A stretch of 51,086 nucleotides of DNA from Erythrobacteraceae bacterium (GCA_947479055.1 CANJYE010000022.1:1-51086); one strand, 5' to 3'; shown: positions 1 through 9,270, numbered from the stretch's first letter. The notes: generated by a model from the letters alone, not told the origin. Program-made: numbers and translations.

Positions 1-127
1 CAATCCACATGCGAAACTGCCACACATCGCCAGATGCCTTTGTCCGCAGAATCTTAGCCGCGCCATCGAAGATGTCGTGTTCTTGTTGAATGGTCGCAGA
101 AACCGGTTTTCGATATGCTCGTGCCAA
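1..127 (-). CDS. Tyrosine-type site-specific integrase, N-terminal part only (cut by window edge)
   Basis: Read on the minus strand from a TTG at 127, the sequence is open to the window edge and gives about 42 residues including ATIQQEHDIFDGAAKIL and DVWQFRMWI. This resembles the N-terminal arm of phage/island integrases common in sphingomonads. An in-frame TAG lies four codons upstream of the TTG, so the TTG is the only plausible start in view. The gene points away from guaA, whose 3' end is 145 bp away; guaA 3' ends are a known insertion point for genomic islands. Catalytic residues lie outside the window. Family call from a short N-terminal match, hence moderate confidence. Confidence 0.6.
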   Translation of the reverse strand, partial: MARAYRKPVSATIQQEHDIFDGAAKILRTKASGDVWQFRMWI

Positions 128-128
128 G

Positions 129-160
129 TTAGCGTCCTATGATTTGCAATAGGACGCTAA
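129..160. repeat. 12-bp perfect inverted repeat upstream of the integrase
   Basis: TTAGCGTCCTAT at 129-140 and its exact reverse complement at 149-160 are separated by 8 bases. The repeat sits directly against the putative TTG start of the integrase (127). There is no T-tract on either side, so a terminator is unlikely; an operator for integrase expression or an arm/att element are possible roles (inference). The flank 161-271 is AT-rich and I see no gene in it. Confidence 0.6.
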
Positions 161-271
161 ACTTGCAACTTTCTTTGCAAATGACAACCGCAAATGCTTG
201 GAAAACCACAAACTTTGCTGTGACTTTGTAAATACGATGTACTGCAATATCAATGGTTTACGGAATAAAAG

Positions 272-1834
272 CTATTCCCACTCGATCGTCCCGGGCGGCT
301 TCGAGGTGTAGTCGTACACCACCCGGTTGATGCCCTTGACCTCGTTGATGATCCGCGTCGCGACGCGGGACAGGAAGGCGGCGTCGAAGGGGTAGATGTC
401 GGCGGTCATGCCGTCGGTGCTGGTCACTGCGCGCAGGGCGCAGACGTTGTCATAGGTGCGGCCATCGCCCATCACGCCGACAGTGCGGACCGGCAGCAGC
501 ACGGCAAAGGCCTGCCAGATCGCGTCATACAGCCCGGCGTTGCGGATTTCCTCCAGATAGACTGCATCGGCCTTGCGCAGGACATCGCAGCGTTCACGCG
601 TCACTTCGCCGGGGATGCGGATGGCAAGGCCAGGGCCGGGGAAGGGATGGCGGCCGACGAAGATTTCCGGCAAGCCCAGTTCGCGGCCCAGTTCGCGCAC
701 CTCGTCCTTGAACAGTTCGCGCAGGGGTTCGACCAGCTGCATGTTCATGCGTTCGGGCAAGCCGCCGACATTGTGGTGGCTCTTGATCGTCACCGAAGGC
801 CCGCCGGTGAAGCTGACGCTTTCGATAACGTCCGGATAAAGCGTGCCCTGCGCAAGGAAATCGGCCCCGCCGATTTTCCTGGCCTCGGCCTCGAACACGT
901 CGATGAAAGTCTTTCCGATGAACTTGCGCTTGGCTTCGGGGTCGGTCACCCCGGCAAGGCCGTTGAGGAACAGCGCCTCGACATCGCAATGGACCAGCGG
1001 GATGTTGTAGTGCCCGCGGAACAACGAGACGACCTGCTCGCTTTCGCCCAGCCGCATCAGGCCGTGGTCGACATAGACGCAGGTCAGCTGGTCACCGATC
1101 GCCTCGTGTATGAGGACCGCCGCCACGGCGCTGTCGACCCCGCCGGACAGGCCGCAGATCACCTTGCCGTCACCCACCTGGGCACGGATTTCCTCGATCT
1201 TGGTCTTGCGGAATTCGGCCATGGTCCAGTCCCCGGCGAGGCCGCAGACATGGCGCACGAAATTCTTCAGCAGCTTGCCGCCATCGGGCGTGTGGACCAC
1301 TTCGGGGTGGAACTGCATCGCATAGATCCGGCGTTCGTCATCCGCGATCACCGCGAAGGGGGCACCGGGGCTGGAAGCGACGGTGCGGAAACCGGGGGCG
1401 AGCTGCGTCACCTTGTCGCCATGGCTCATCCACACCTGGTGGTTCTCGCCTTCGGCCCACAAGCCGTTGAACAGCGCGCAGCCATCGCCGATGGTGATGA
1501 AGGCGCGGCCGAATTCGCCCGTATCGCCTTCCAGAACTTCGCCGCCGAGCTGGTGCATCAGCGCCTGCTGGCCATAGCAGATGCCCAGCATCGGCAGGCC
1601 GGAGCGGAGAATTTCCTCCGGGATGCGCGGGCCGTCGGGGTCCGTCACCGAAGCGGGGCCGCCCGACAGGATGATGCCCTTCGGCTTCATCCGGGCGAAG
1701 GCAGCGGCGGCGGTGGTGAAGGGGGCGATTTCGGAATAGACACCGGCTTCGCGCACGCGCCGCGCGATCAGCTGCGTCACCTGGCTGCCGAAATCGACGA
1801 TGAGGATGGAATCGGGGAGATGTGCTGCGTCCAT
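272..1834 (-). CDS. guaA: GMP synthase (glutamine-hydrolysing)
   Basis: Converts XMP to GMP with glutamine and ATP in cytosolic purine synthesis. The 520-residue product has a class I glutamine amidotransferase domain first (nucleophile Cys86 in GICYGQQ, later a HPEV His), then the ATP-pyrophosphatase PP-loop ([11 protein letters not shown]) and the C-terminal dimerisation domain ending in the typical GTIEWE. The frame is open to 1918, but [16 protein letters not shown] at 1834 matches usual GuaA N-termini and length, so I take that start. Transcribed toward an integrase fragment just downstream; divergent from yhhQ. Confidence 0.97.
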   Translation of the reverse strand: MDAAHLPDSILIVDFGSQVTQLIARRVREAGVYSEIAPFTTAAAAFARMKPKGIILSGGPASVTDPDGPRIPEEILRSGLPMLGICYGQQALMHQLGGEVLEGDTGEFGRAFITIGDGCALFNGLWAEGENHQVWMSHGDKVTQLAPGFRTVASSPGAPFAVIADDERRIYAMQFHPEVVHTPDGGKLLKNFVRHVCGLAGDWTMAEFRKTKIEEIRAQVGDGKVICGLSGGVDSAVAAVLIHEAIGDQLTCVYVDHGLMRLGESEQVVSLFRGHYNIPLVHCDVEALFLNGLAGVTDPEAKRKFIGKTFIDVFEAEARKIGGADFLAQGTLYPDVIESVSFTGGPSVTIKSHHNVGGLPERMNMQLVEPLRELFKDEVRELGRELGLPEIFVGRHPFPGPGLAIRIPGEVTRERCDVLRKADAVYLEEIRNAGLYDAIWQAFAVLLPVRTVGVMGDGRTYDNVCALRAVTSTDGMTADIYPFDAAFLSRVATRIINEVKGINRVVYDYTSKPPGTIEWE

Positions 1835-1923
1835 GGGCTTTGCGTTAGGTCCGGGCAGGGACGCTGTCCAGCCGGTCCGCGCGCGCTTCCCCAGCCTGAC
1901 ACGAACGGCTAAGCGCATCGGCG

Positions 1924-2571
1924 ATGGAACAAGCCGCCCGCCCGATCGCGCCTTCCCTGCTGACGCTGCTGCCGCTTTATGGCGGTTTGGCGGTGCTGAC
2001 CGGCTTTCTCGGCAACAAGCAGATCGACCTTGGCCCCTTCGCGATGGAACTGGGGCTGTTCGCCTACATCGGGGTGGTGGCGATCTCCTCGAGCGTGGCC
2101 GAACTGCATGGGCAGGCGCTGGCGAACCGTCTGGTGTTTTGGGGTTTCATCCCCGTAATGGCCTCGATGGCGCTGATCGCGGGCGCGCTGGCGCTGCCCT
2201 ATTCGGGGCGGATGACGACGGAGCGGGTCGCGGGGTTCGAAGTGATCTTCGCGCAGAGCCCGCGGATCATGCTGGCGGGCATCGCCGCCTATTTCGTCTC
2301 GGTGTTCCTCAATGTCCGGGTCTTTTCCTGGCTGCGAGGAAGGGGCAGCGGCGGCGGGCTGATGCTGCGCGGCGCGATCGCGTCGGCTGTTGCGCAGATG
2401 GTCGATGGATTGATTTTCGTCACCATTGCCTTTCTAGGCGTATTTCCGATTCTCCCGATCCTGGCGGGGCAATTGCTGGCCAAGCTCGTGCTGAGCTTCA
2501 CGGCGGTGCCCCTGCTGATCCGGATCGGCGTGGATATGGGCCGCAGGCTCGATAGCGGTGAGGCCCGATGA
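1924..2571 (+). CDS. yhhQ: Queuosine precursor transporter, YhhQ/VUT family
   Basis: A 215-residue integral membrane protein with about six hydrophobic segments (for example [70 protein letters not shown]). The segment order, the NVRVFSWL stretch and the [14 protein letters not shown] stretch fit the VUT family, which imports preQ0/preQ1 for queuosine tRNA modification. Its stop overlaps a potential ATG of the argB frame (ATGA at 2568-2571), so it is probably co-transcribed with argB. Substrate is inferred from family. Confidence 0.85.
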   Translation: MEQAARPIAPSLLTLLPLYGGLAVLTGFLGNKQIDLGPFAMELGLFAYIGVVAISSSVAELHGQALANRLVFWGFIPVMASMALIAGALALPYSGRMTTERVAGFEVIFAQSPRIMLAGIAAYFVSVFLNVRVFSWLRGRGSGGGLMLRGAIASAVAQMVDGLIFVTIAFLGVFPILPILAGQLLAKLVLSFTAVPLLIRIGVDMGRRLDSGEAR

Positions 2572-2582
2572 GGAGTGAGGCA

Positions 2583-3476
2583 ATGAGTTCCGACAAGTCC
2601 ATGCTGGCCAAGGCCGAGACGCTGATCGAGGCGCTGCCCTATTTCCAGCGCTATGCCGGGCGCACCTTCGTGGTCAAATATGGCGGCCACGCCATGGGCG
2701 ATCCCGAGGCCGCGCGCGACTTTGCCGAAGATATCGTGCTGCTGAAGGCGGTCGGCATCAACCCGGTGGTGGTCCATGGCGGCGGCCCGCAGATCGGCGC
2801 GATGCTGAAGAAGCTGGGGGTCGAATCGCGTTTCGTCGACGGTTTGCGGGTGACCGACAAGGCCACTGCCGAGATCGCGGAAATGGTCCTGTCCGGATCG
2901 ATCAACAAGGAACTGGTCGGCTGGATCGCCAGTGCCGGCGGCAAGGCGCTCGGCATTTCCGGGCGTGATGCCGGGCTGGTCACCGCCACCAAGGTGCAGC
3001 GCACGACCAAGGACCCGGACAGCAACATCGAACGGGTGGTGGACCTGGGTTTCGTCGGGGAGCCTTCGAAGGTCGATACCACCATCCTCGAAACCGCCAG
3101 CGCCGCCGGGATCATCCCGGTGGTCGCGCCGATCGGCGCGGGCGAGGACGGGCACACCTACAACATCAACGCCGACACCATGGCCGGCGCGATCGCGGCG
3201 GCGCTTGGCGCGGCGCGGCTGTTGCTGCTGACCGACGTGCCGGGCGTGCTCGACAAAGAGGGCACGCTGCTGACCGACCTGACGCCCGCCGACATTGCCC
3301 GGCTGCGCGAGGACGGGACGATCAGCGGCGGGATGATCCCCAAGCTGGAAACCTGCATCCACGCAGTCGAGGCGGGGTGCGAGGCGGCGGTGGTGCTGGA
3401 CGGGCGGGTGCCGCACGCGATGCTGCTGGAATTCTTCACTTCGCGTGGGGCAGGCACACTGATCCGGGCGGAATGA
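2583..3476 (+). CDS. argB: Acetylglutamate kinase
   Basis: Phosphorylates N-acetylglutamate, second step of arginine synthesis, in the cytosol. The 297-residue product shows the amino-acid kinase fold: [10 protein letters not shown] near the N-terminus, [10 protein letters not shown], the substrate region [19 protein letters not shown], and [15 protein letters not shown] followed by [17 protein letters not shown]. The frame also has an ATG at 2568 overlapping the yhhQ stop, but an AGGAG at 2571-2575 sits 7 bases before the ATG at 2583 ([12 protein letters not shown]), which I prefer. Second gene of a dense plus-strand run yhhQ-argB-yggT-folD. Confidence 0.95.
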   Translation: MSSDKSMLAKAETLIEALPYFQRYAGRTFVVKYGGHAMGDPEAARDFAEDIVLLKAVGINPVVVHGGGPQIGAMLKKLGVESRFVDGLRVTDKATAEIAEMVLSGSINKELVGWIASAGGKALGISGRDAGLVTATKVQRTTKDPDSNIERVVDLGFVGEPSKVDTTILETASAAGIIPVVAPIGAGEDGHTYNINADTMAGAIAAALGAARLLLLTDVPGVLDKEGTLLTDLTPADIARLREDGTISGGMIPKLETCIHAVEAGCEAAVVLDGRVPHAMLLEFFTSRGAGTLIRAE

Positions 3477-3559
3477 AGGGCTTTGTTGATAGGCTGGCTC
3501 CCCTTCGCTAACAGGCGGGACCGGATGACAATCACCCGCAGCAGGAAAGGTTCTTCCCC

Positions 3560-3853
3560 TTGATCCTCATCACCATCGTCGAGATCATCGCTCTGCTCAT
3601 CAATGTCGTCGTGACGATCGTGATCGTGCAGTTCGTGCTCGGCCTGCTCATCGCCTTCAACGTGGTGAACATGAGCAATCAGTTTGTCGCGGCAGTGTGG
3701 ACTGCGCTGAACGCGTTGCTTGACCCGGTGCTTCAGCCGATCCGTCGGCTCATGCCTCACACCGGGGCGGTCGATTTCTCTCCATTGGTTCTGATCATCT
3801 GCCTGAAAATATTGCTGATCGTGTTCAGCAACCTGGCGTTTGCATCGCTATGA
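3560..3853 (+). CDS. yggT: YggT family membrane protein
   Basis: A 97-residue protein with two hydrophobic hairpin regions ([28 protein letters not shown] and [19 protein letters not shown] split by the [11 protein letters not shown] loop), which is the YggT (DUF165-unrelated, PF02325) pattern: two repeats with the DPVLxPIRRxxP linker. Role unclear; family members are linked to osmotic shock and septum proteins. It starts with TTG at 3560, preceded by a purine-rich AGGAAAGG. Its stop overlaps the folD start (ATGA, 3850-3853). Confidence 0.85.
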   Translation: MILITIVEIIALLINVVVTIVIVQFVLGLLIAFNVVNMSNQFVAAVWTALNALLDPVLQPIRRLMPHTGAVDFSPLVLIICLKILLIVFSNLAFASL

Positions 3854-4743
3854 GCGCGGCACTGATCGACGGCAAGGCCTTCGCCGAAGGGCTGCGCGCC
3901 AAGGTCGGCGTGCGGGCCGCCGCGTTCGAGGCGCAGGCCGGGCGCAAGGCCGGGCTTGCCGTGGTGCTGGTGGGCGAGGATCCGGCGAGCGAGGTCTATG
4001 TCCGCAACAAGGGCAAGCAGACTGTGGCGGCCGGGATGGAAAGCTTCGAACACAAGCTGCCTGCCGACACCGGCGAGGCGGAACTGCTGGCGCTGGTCGA
4101 ACGGCTCAATGCCGATCGCTCGGTCGATGGCATCCTGGTGCAACTGCCGCTGCCGGCCCACCTCGACGAGCAGAAAGTGATTGCCACGATCAGCCCCGAC
4201 AAGGATGTCGATGGCTTCCATGTCATCAACGCCGGTCGGCTGGCGGTGGGCCTGCCGGGCTTCGTCCCCTGCACGCCATTGGGCTGCCTGATGCTGCTGA
4301 AGGACCGGTTGGGTGACCTGTCGGGCAAGAATGCGGTGGTGATCGGCCGTTCCAACATCGTCGGCAAACCGATGGCGCAATTGCTGCTGGCGGAAAGCTG
4401 CACCGTTACCATTGCCCACAGCCGGACCAGGGATCTGCCCGAAGTGGTTCGCCGGGCCGATATCGTGGTGGCCGCTGTTGGCCGGCCCGAGATGGTCAAG
4501 GGTGACTGGATCAAGCCGGGCGCCGTGGTGATCGATGTCGGTATCAACCGCGTGCCGGGCGCGGAGGAAGGCAAGACGCGGCTCGTCGGCGATGTCGATT
4601 TCGCCAGTGCCAGCGCGGTGGCGGGGGCCATCACCCCGGTGCCGGGCGGAGTGGGGCCGATGACCATCGCCGTGCTGCTGCGTAACACGCTGGTGGCGGC
4701 GCACCGCAACGAGGGGCTAGAGCTTCCGGCGGACGCAATCTGA
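3850..4743 (+). CDS. folD: Bifunctional methylenetetrahydrofolate dehydrogenase / methenyl-THF cyclohydrolase
   Basis: Interconverts one-carbon folates (5,10-methylene- to 10-formyl-THF, NADP-linked) in the cytosol. The 297-residue product has YVRNKGKQ with the catalytic Lys, the substrate loop [22 protein letters not shown], the Rossmann motif [15 protein letters not shown] and the C-terminal signature [15 protein letters not shown]. Length is normal. It overlaps yggT upstream by 4 bases and the next gene by one base, so the run is probably one transcript. Confidence 0.96.
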   Translation: MSAALIDGKAFAEGLRAKVGVRAAAFEAQAGRKAGLAVVLVGEDPASEVYVRNKGKQTVAAGMESFEHKLPADTGEAELLALVERLNADRSVDGILVQLPLPAHLDEQKVIATISPDKDVDGFHVINAGRLAVGLPGFVPCTPLGCLMLLKDRLGDLSGKNAVVIGRSNIVGKPMAQLLLAESCTVTIAHSRTRDLPEVVRRADIVVAAVGRPEMVKGDWIKPGAVVIDVGINRVPGAEEGKTRLVGDVDFASASAVAGAITPVPGGVGPMTIAVLLRNTLVAAHRNEGLELPADAI

Positions 4744-5462
4744 TGCGTGGGCGCCGGGCCGCATGGCTGGCCGTGGCGCTGATCGCCAGCTTCACCGCCG
4801 CGTCCACCATGGCGCGCGACCATGGAGAGCAAGCGGGCCGGACCCACAGCAGGGGCTTCGCCAATCCCAGCGCGCTGATCGCTGCCGAACTGGCGGTGGA
4901 ACGGCTGGCGAAGGAGAAAGGCCAGTGGCTCGCCTTCCGCGAAGCCGCCGCGCCTGGGGCGATGCTGGCCAATCCGCAGCTTCAACCGGCCGAGCCTTTC
5001 CTCAAGGGCGGGGCCGAACCGCCGGTGGCGATGGAATGGCAAGTCCATGCCGTTTGGTCGAGCTGCGATGGCTCTTACGGCGTCACGCGCGGCGCATTCC
5101 ACGGGCCTCAGGGCAATGGCAGCTTCGTTACCGTCTGGCAGCGGCAGGAAAAGAACGTCGGCTACAGATGGCTGCTGCGGCTGGAACGGCCTCTGGCCAC
5201 CGCGCCCGCCGAACCCGAGATGATCAGCGCTCTGGTGGCCGATTGCCCGCAGCCGGGCGCGGACGAGCCGGCTGCGCCCTCGCTCCCTCCGCCATCGGGC
5301 CGGGATCAGCCCGCACCCGCCCCGCCGATCAATCCGCTCGACGCGGCATCGGATGACGGCACCCTGTCATGGTCTGTTGGCTCCGGCCCCGATGGCTTGC
5401 CGCAGCTCGTATTGAAAATGAAGCGGCAGGGCGAAGTGCGGCTGATGCTGGATGCTTACTGA
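4743..5462 (+). CDS. Secreted hypothetical protein, possibly NTF2-like fold
   Basis: A 239-residue protein with an N-terminal hydrophobic signal (AAWLAVALIASFTAAS) and probable cleavage near STMA. The middle (residues about 40-155) reads like an NTF2/SnoaL-type small domain: an N-terminal helix (ALIAAELAVERLAKEKGQWLAFREAA) then strands such as MEWQVHAVWSSCDGSYGVTRG and GSFVTVWQRQEK. A Pro/Ala-rich linker (about 175-205) precedes a short C-terminal strand region. I do not recognise a named family. It starts on the folD stop (TGATG) and its end overlaps the convergent Lon-like gene by 7 bases. Fold assignment is inference. Confidence 0.7.
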   Translation: MRGRRAAWLAVALIASFTAASTMARDHGEQAGRTHSRGFANPSALIAAELAVERLAKEKGQWLAFREAAAPGAMLANPQLQPAEPFLKGGAEPPVAMEWQVHAVWSSCDGSYGVTRGAFHGPQGNGSFVTVWQRQEKNVGYRWLLRLERPLATAPAEPEMISALVADCPQPGADEPAAPSLPPPSGRDQPAPAPPINPLDAASDDGTLSWSVGSGPDGLPQLVLKMKRQGEVRLMLDAY

Positions 5463-6064
5463 AGCGTAACCCGGCCATCGTCGTCGCTGTCGCGGCGGCT
5501 GAAAAATTGCATCAGCTGGACCAGCAGTTCGCAACGGGTGGCAAGGTCCGGCGCTTCGAGCAGTGCCTGCTTGGCTGCCGCGTCGAACGGGGCGATTTGC
5601 GATACGCCATTGATCAGCGATACATCGTCCAGCCGCGCAACCGATGACCAATCCACGCTGTAGCCCTGCGCATCGGCAAAGCGACGCGCTTCCTGCTCGA
5701 AGCTGGCGCGCTCGATCGCGCTCAGCGCCTGGTATTCCGGATCGGAGATCAGCTCGCCGTCAACCTGGCGGAACGGGGTGGCGACATCCAGCTCGCGCAG
5801 GATGCGGAAACGCGATTCGCCTTCCAGCACGATGTTGAAGCGTCCGTCCTCCAGCGCCTCGACTTCGCCGATCCGGCCGACGCAGCCGATAGTGAACAGC
5901 GGCACGCCTTCGCCCGGGGCCTGCGGCTGGATCATGGCGATCCGCCGGTCACGTGCCAGCGCATCGCTCACCATCGCGCGATAACGCGGCTCGAAGATGT
6001 GCAGCGGCAATTGCAGCCCAGGATAAAGCACTGCACCCTGCAACGGAAAGATCGAGAACCGCAT
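5456..6064 (-). CDS. LON peptidase N-terminal (substrate-binding) domain protein
   Basis: The 202-residue product begins with FSIFPLQGAVLYPGLQLPLHIFEPRYRAMV, the hallmark start of the Lon N-terminal domain, followed by IGCVGRIGEVEALEDGRFNIVLEG. There is no AAA+ or protease domain, so it is a stand-alone Lon-N protein. Such proteins are common in alphaproteobacteria beside a thioredoxin/TPR gene, exactly as here, 9 bases downstream of it. Function unknown; possibly an adaptor in protein quality control (inference). Confidence 0.9.
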   Translation of the reverse strand: MRFSIFPLQGAVLYPGLQLPLHIFEPRYRAMVSDALARDRRIAMIQPQAPGEGVPLFTIGCVGRIGEVEALEDGRFNIVLEGESRFRILRELDVATPFRQVDGELISDPEYQALSAIERASFEQEARRFADAQGYSVDWSSVARLDDVSLINGVSQIAPFDAAAKQALLEAPDLATRCELLVQLMQFFSRRDSDDDGRVTLQ

Positions 6065-6073
6065 CCCCCGCCC

Positions 6074-6985
6074 CTAACCGAACAGGATCAGCGAGAGGCG
6101 GCGGCGGGTGGCCGCGACCCAGGGGTCTTCCAGTCCGACCGCTTCGAAGATCTTCAAGAGCTTGGCCTTGGCCGCGCCATCGTTCCAGCCCGGTTCGGCC
6201 TTAACCATGGTCAGCAGCGCATCGGCCGCCTCGTCGCGCGCACCGGCGGCAAAGGCTGCGCTGGCGAAGGCGAAACGGGCCTGATTGTCGGCGGGATCGG
6301 CCTCGGCGGCGGCGCGCAGGGCGTCCAGCTCGCTGGTGTCGGGCGCATCTTCCGCCAGCGCCAGCGCGGACTGGGCCTGCGCGAACAGCGGGTCCTTCAG
6401 CACATCCGGGCCAAGCGAATCGAGCGCGGAGCGCGCTTCGGCGGTGCGCCCGGTGGCTATCAGGGCGCGAATCAGGCTGGCCTGTGCGGCCATGTTGTCG
6501 GGTGCCAGCTCGATGATCTGGGCAAAGATCGACAGCGACCGCTCGCCGTCGCCCGAATCGAGTACTTCGAGGCCCATCGCGATCAGCGGGGCGACATCCT
6601 GCGCCGGTTGCGCCGCGCCGGGCTGGACCGGAAGCTGGCCGAGGATCTGGTCGAGCATCTGCTTAAGCTGCGATTCGCTGCGGGCACTGGTGAGGTCCGC
6701 CACCGGCTGGCCCTGGAACATGGCGTAGACCGTGGGGATCGACTTGACCTGGAACTGGGCGGCGATGAAGCGCTCCTCATCGACATTGATCTTGGCCAGC
6801 ACCACGCCCTTTTCGGCGTAATCGGCGGCAACCTTTTCCAGCACGGGGGAAAGCGCCTTGCACGGCCCACACCATTCCGCCCAGAAATCGAGGATGACGA
6901 GCTTCGTCATCGACGGATCGACCACATCCTTGCGGAAACGCTCGACCGCCTTCTGTTCGTCGATATTCAGCCCCATGCTCGCCAA
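6074..6985 (-). CDS. cnoX: Thioredoxin-TPR chaperone protein, CnoX/YbbN family
   Basis: An N-terminal thioredoxin domain with the active site WCGPC (FWAEWCGPCKALSPVL) and the cis-Pro loop SIPTVYAMF is followed by a helical TPR-like C-terminal half (about residues 140-300), the CnoX/YbbN architecture. CnoX proteins are redox-regulated holdases that hand clients to GroEL/DnaK. The frame opens at a TTG at 7006; an AAAGGA lies 6 bases before a TTG at 6985, which I take as start, with ATG at 6976 (MGLNIDEQ) as an alternative. Likely co-transcribed with the Lon-like gene. Confidence 0.88.
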   Translation of the reverse strand: MASMGLNIDEQKAVERFRKDVVDPSMTKLVILDFWAEWCGPCKALSPVLEKVAADYAEKGVVLAKINVDEERFIAAQFQVKSIPTVYAMFQGQPVADLTSARSESQLKQMLDQILGQLPVQPGAAQPAQDVAPLIAMGLEVLDSGDGERSLSIFAQIIELAPDNMAAQASLIRALIATGRTAEARSALDSLGPDVLKDPLFAQAQSALALAEDAPDTSELDALRAAAEADPADNQARFAFASAAFAAGARDEAADALLTMVKAEPGWNDGAAKAKLLKIFEAVGLEDPWVAATRRRLSLILFG

Positions 6986-7118
6986 GTCGCGTCCTTTCGC
7001 AGCCAATGCCGTTCCAGCGCCTTATGTGGTCTTTCCGAAGCATTTGTGAAGGGCGAATGGCCTGCGCCATTTTCCCCTTGCCGGGTGCCATCCCCGATGC
7101 TAACCGCGCGCCTCCCAC

Positions 7119-7137
7119 CGGGATAGCTTCTATCCCG
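7119..7137. repeat. 8-bp hairpin upstream of tRNA-Gly
   Basis: CGGGATAG and CTATCCCG form a perfect 8-bp stem with a 3-base loop, ending 11 bases before the tRNA. It has no T-tract. It could be a remnant repeat or a structure in the region between cnoX and the tRNA promoter; role unknown. Confidence 0.5.
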
Positions 7138-7148
7138 AACGCCAGTGA

Positions 7149-7223
7149 GCGGGCGTAGCTCAGGGGTAGAGCACAACCTTGCCAAGGTTGGGGTCGAGGG
7201 TTCGAATCCCTTCGCCCGCTCCA
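7149..7223 (+). tRNA. tRNA-Gly (anticodon GCC)
   Basis: Acceptor stem GCGGGCG pairs with CGCCCGC before a T discriminator, and CCA is encoded. The D arm (GCTCAGGGGTAGAGC), the anticodon stem CAACC/GGTTG with loop TTGCCAA (anticodon GCC), and the T arm GAGGGTTCGAATCCCTTC are all intact. tRNA genes of this kind are frequent island insertion sites, and an integrase remnant follows about 100 bases downstream. Confidence 0.97.
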
Positions 7224-7326
7224 GTTTTCCTAGTGAAAACAACGGTTTAGAAAATAGCCGTTTTCCAAAATCCTAAAATCGACCATCTTCGGATCATGTT
7301 CGGATTCGTCGGGGGGTAGTCGGATT

Positions 7327-7515
7327 TTGGGAAAAACGGGTCTCAAAGAAACTGCATCGGCTGCAAAGCCAGCCAAGATCGCCAAAAAAGCTCCAAAGGG
7401 AGCCGTGACGGAGTCCAAGACGTTCCGTGATGGCTTGATCTATCTCTACCAGCGGGCAGACTTCAAAAAACCGACCTGGCTATGCCGTGTGAAGGTGCCG
7501 AATGGCTCAGGCTAT
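7327..7515 (+). pseudogene. Truncated tyrosine integrase (N-terminal remnant) beside tRNA-Gly
   Basis: From a TTG at 7327 the frame gives a Lys/Ala-rich leader (KPAKIAKKAPKGAVTE) and then KTFRDGLIYLYQRADFKKPTW and LCRVKVPNGSGY, which looks like the N-terminal DNA-binding arm of an island integrase. After Tyr at 7515 the frame runs on only as out-of-frame RTX-gene sequence and stops at 7564-7566. The core and catalytic domains are missing. Its position just after tRNA-Gly fits an integrase whose island has been lost by deletion. Family recognition rests on about 60 residues. Confidence 0.6.
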
Positions 7516-8083
7516 CCTGAACGGCAGCGCTGCGGCCGAGACCTTCACCGGCAGGTCTGGCGCTGACACGATCAACGCCGGTCCGGGGGATGACACGCTG
7601 CTCGGCGCAGGCGGGAACGACACGCTGAATGGCGGCGCGGGAAACGACATCCTGACCGGCCATGCAGGCAACGACGTGCTCAATGGCGGCACTGGCAATG
7701 ATCTGCTCAACGGGTTGAATGACGACGACGTGCTCAATGGCGACGCCGGGAATGACACGCTCCGCGGCGCCGCCGGTGATGATGTGCTGACCGGAGGCCT
7801 TGGCAGGGACCTGCTGGTCGGCGGCCTGGGTGCCGATACTTTTGTGTTCGCAGCGGAAGACAGCCTCGATGCTTCGCGCGATCGCATCCAGGGCTTCAGC
7901 CATGCCGACGGCGACCTGATCGACCTCTCTGCGCTTGGCGTGACCTTTCCCGATCTCTACGTGGTTGAAATGGCGCCGACCCTCTACGCTGTGGCTGCCA
8001 ATCTGGACGGCAATCCGGGCTATGACTTTGTCCTGATGGTGCAGAGCAACACCACGCTGACTTCGGCGGACTTCGTTCTCTGA
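7502..8083 (+). CDS. Short RTX-repeat (haemolysin-type calcium-binding) protein
   Basis: A 193-residue protein made mostly of Ca2+-binding GGxGxDxLx nonapeptides (about residues 20-105: GADTINAGPGDDTLLGAGGND, GGAGNDILTG, GGTGNDLLNG and so on), then a C-terminal region (ADTFVFAAEDS, DLIDLSALGV) of the serralysin-C/peptidase M10 type that serves as a type I secretion signal. It has no N-terminal enzyme domain, so it is either a minimal RTX protein or the tail of a once longer one. Its ATG lies inside the integrase remnant, suggesting the start was acquired at a deletion junction (inference). No type I transporter genes are in the window. Confidence 0.8.
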   Translation: MAQAILNGSAAAETFTGRSGADTINAGPGDDTLLGAGGNDTLNGGAGNDILTGHAGNDVLNGGTGNDLLNGLNDDDVLNGDAGNDTLRGAAGDDVLTGGLGRDLLVGGLGADTFVFAAEDSLDASRDRIQGFSHADGDLIDLSALGVTFPDLYVVEMAPTLYAVAANLDGNPGYDFVLMVQSNTTLTSADFVL

Positions 8084-8106
8084 TCAAGCAGTTGCGGTCA
8101 AACGAA

Positions 8107-8137
8107 GGGGCGCTGGTTCTGCCAGCGCCCCTTTTTT
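8107..8137 (+). terminator. Rho-independent terminator after the RTX gene
   Basis: A perfect 10-bp G+C-rich stem (GGGGCGCTGG / CCAGCGCCCC) with a 5-base loop is followed by six T residues, 23 bases after the RTX stop codon. This is a textbook intrinsic terminator on the plus strand. Confidence 0.92.
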
Positions 8138-8181
8138 GTGCATGCGCGATCGAAGCGATGATCGCTTCGGATCATCTGGCT

Positions 8182-9270
8182 CTAATGGATCGCGAAATCT
8201 TGCGGCTGTTCGCCCCGCGAATCATGGGCAGCGGCAAGCGCCTCGCCGATGGCGGCCAGGAACTGGTCGGTGGCGCGTTCCCATGAATAGCACTCGCCAT
8301 AGGCGGCAGCCAGCGACCGGTCGACCTTGAGCGCAGCCTGGATGGCTTCGTCCAGATCTTCACCAAGCGCACCTATCGCGCCAGGCAGGTCTTCATCGGA
8401 ACCTCGTCCGTTCGCGCCGATGATATCGACCGGACCGGAGACCGGATAGGCGGCCACCGGCAAGCCGCAGGCAAGTGCCTCGATGATCACCAGCCCGAAG
8501 GTGTCTGTCCGGCTGGGGAAGACAAAACAATCCGCGCCGCGGTAAGCGGCCGCCAGATCGTCGCCGGAAAGCGAGCCGAGAAAGCGGACTGCGGGATAGC
8601 GCACGCGCAGCTCTGCCAGGGCCGGGCCATCGCCGACGATGACCTTGCTGCCCGGCATGTCGATATCGAGGAAGGCTTCGAGGTTCTTTTCGACCGCGAC
8701 CCGGCCGACGTTGAGCAGGATCGGGCGCGGCAGGTCGGCCAGGGCGGGATGCACGCTGCCATCCGGGCGAAAAATGGCGTGATCGATCCCCCGGCTCCAG
8801 CGACGGGTCTGGGTGATGCCGCGACCGGCCAGCTCGTCGGCCAGGCTGGGCGTGGCAATCAGCACTGCCGCACTGGGCGCATGAAACTGGCGCATGATCG
8901 GCCAGAAGCGATCGGCGCTGATGCCGGTCCGCATCGCGACATAATCCGGGAAACGGGTGTGGAAAGCGGTGGTGAACGGCACATTGCGGGCGCGGCACCA
9001 GCTTCTCGCGCTCCAGCCGATTGGGCCCTCGGTCGAGATATGGACGATATCCGGTTCGAACCGGTCCAGGATCCTGCGCGCACCAGGGCGAGGAGCGATC
9101 GCCAGGCGGATCGAGGAATAGAACGGCAGCGGCAGGGTGGCGAAGTTTTCGGGCGTGAGAAGTTCGACCTCGTGCCCGCGCTTCAGCAATTCGCTGACGG
9201 TGGCGGCGATGGTCCGGACCACGCCATTGACCTGCGGGAACCAGGCGTCGGTGGCGATGGCGATCTTCAT
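8182..9270 (-). CDS. agt: GT4 family glycosyltransferase, Agt-like (glycolipid synthesis)
   Basis: A 362-residue GT-B enzyme. The N-terminal domain opens with KIAIATDAWFPQVNGVVRT and has an acceptor-side HTRFPDYV; the C-terminal nucleotide-sugar domain has LLNVGRVAVEKNLEAFLDI, VGDGPALAELR, and the EX7E region in SRTDTFGLVIIEALACGLPV. Such enzymes include mannosyl-/glucosyltransferases acting on diacylglycerol. It overlaps plcP by 4 bases (9267-9270); in several bacteria a PlcP-Agt pair turns phospholipids into diacylglycerol and then glycolipids under phosphate starvation, and I assign it on that basis. Sugar donor not determinable here. Confidence 0.72.
   Translation of the reverse strand: MKIAIATDAWFPQVNGVVRTIAATVSELLKRGHEVELLTPENFATLPLPFYSSIRLAIAPRPGARRILDRFEPDIVHISTEGPIGWSARSWCRARNVPFTTAFHTRFPDYVAMRTGISADRFWPIMRQFHAPSAAVLIATPSLADELAGRGITQTRRWSRGIDHAIFRPDGSVHPALADLPRPILLNVGRVAVEKNLEAFLDIDMPGSKVIVGDGPALAELRVRYPAVRFLGSLSGDDLAAAYRGADCFVFPSRTDTFGLVIIEALACGLPVAAYPVSGPVDIIGANGRGSDEDLPGAIGALGEDLDEAIQAALKVDRSLAAAYGECYSWERATDQFLAAIGEALAAAHDSRGEQPQDFAIH

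Noticed and set aside
647-1912. 421-codon plus-strand frame opposite guaA
   Set aside because: Antisense shadow of a well-conserved enzyme; no recognisable protein features.
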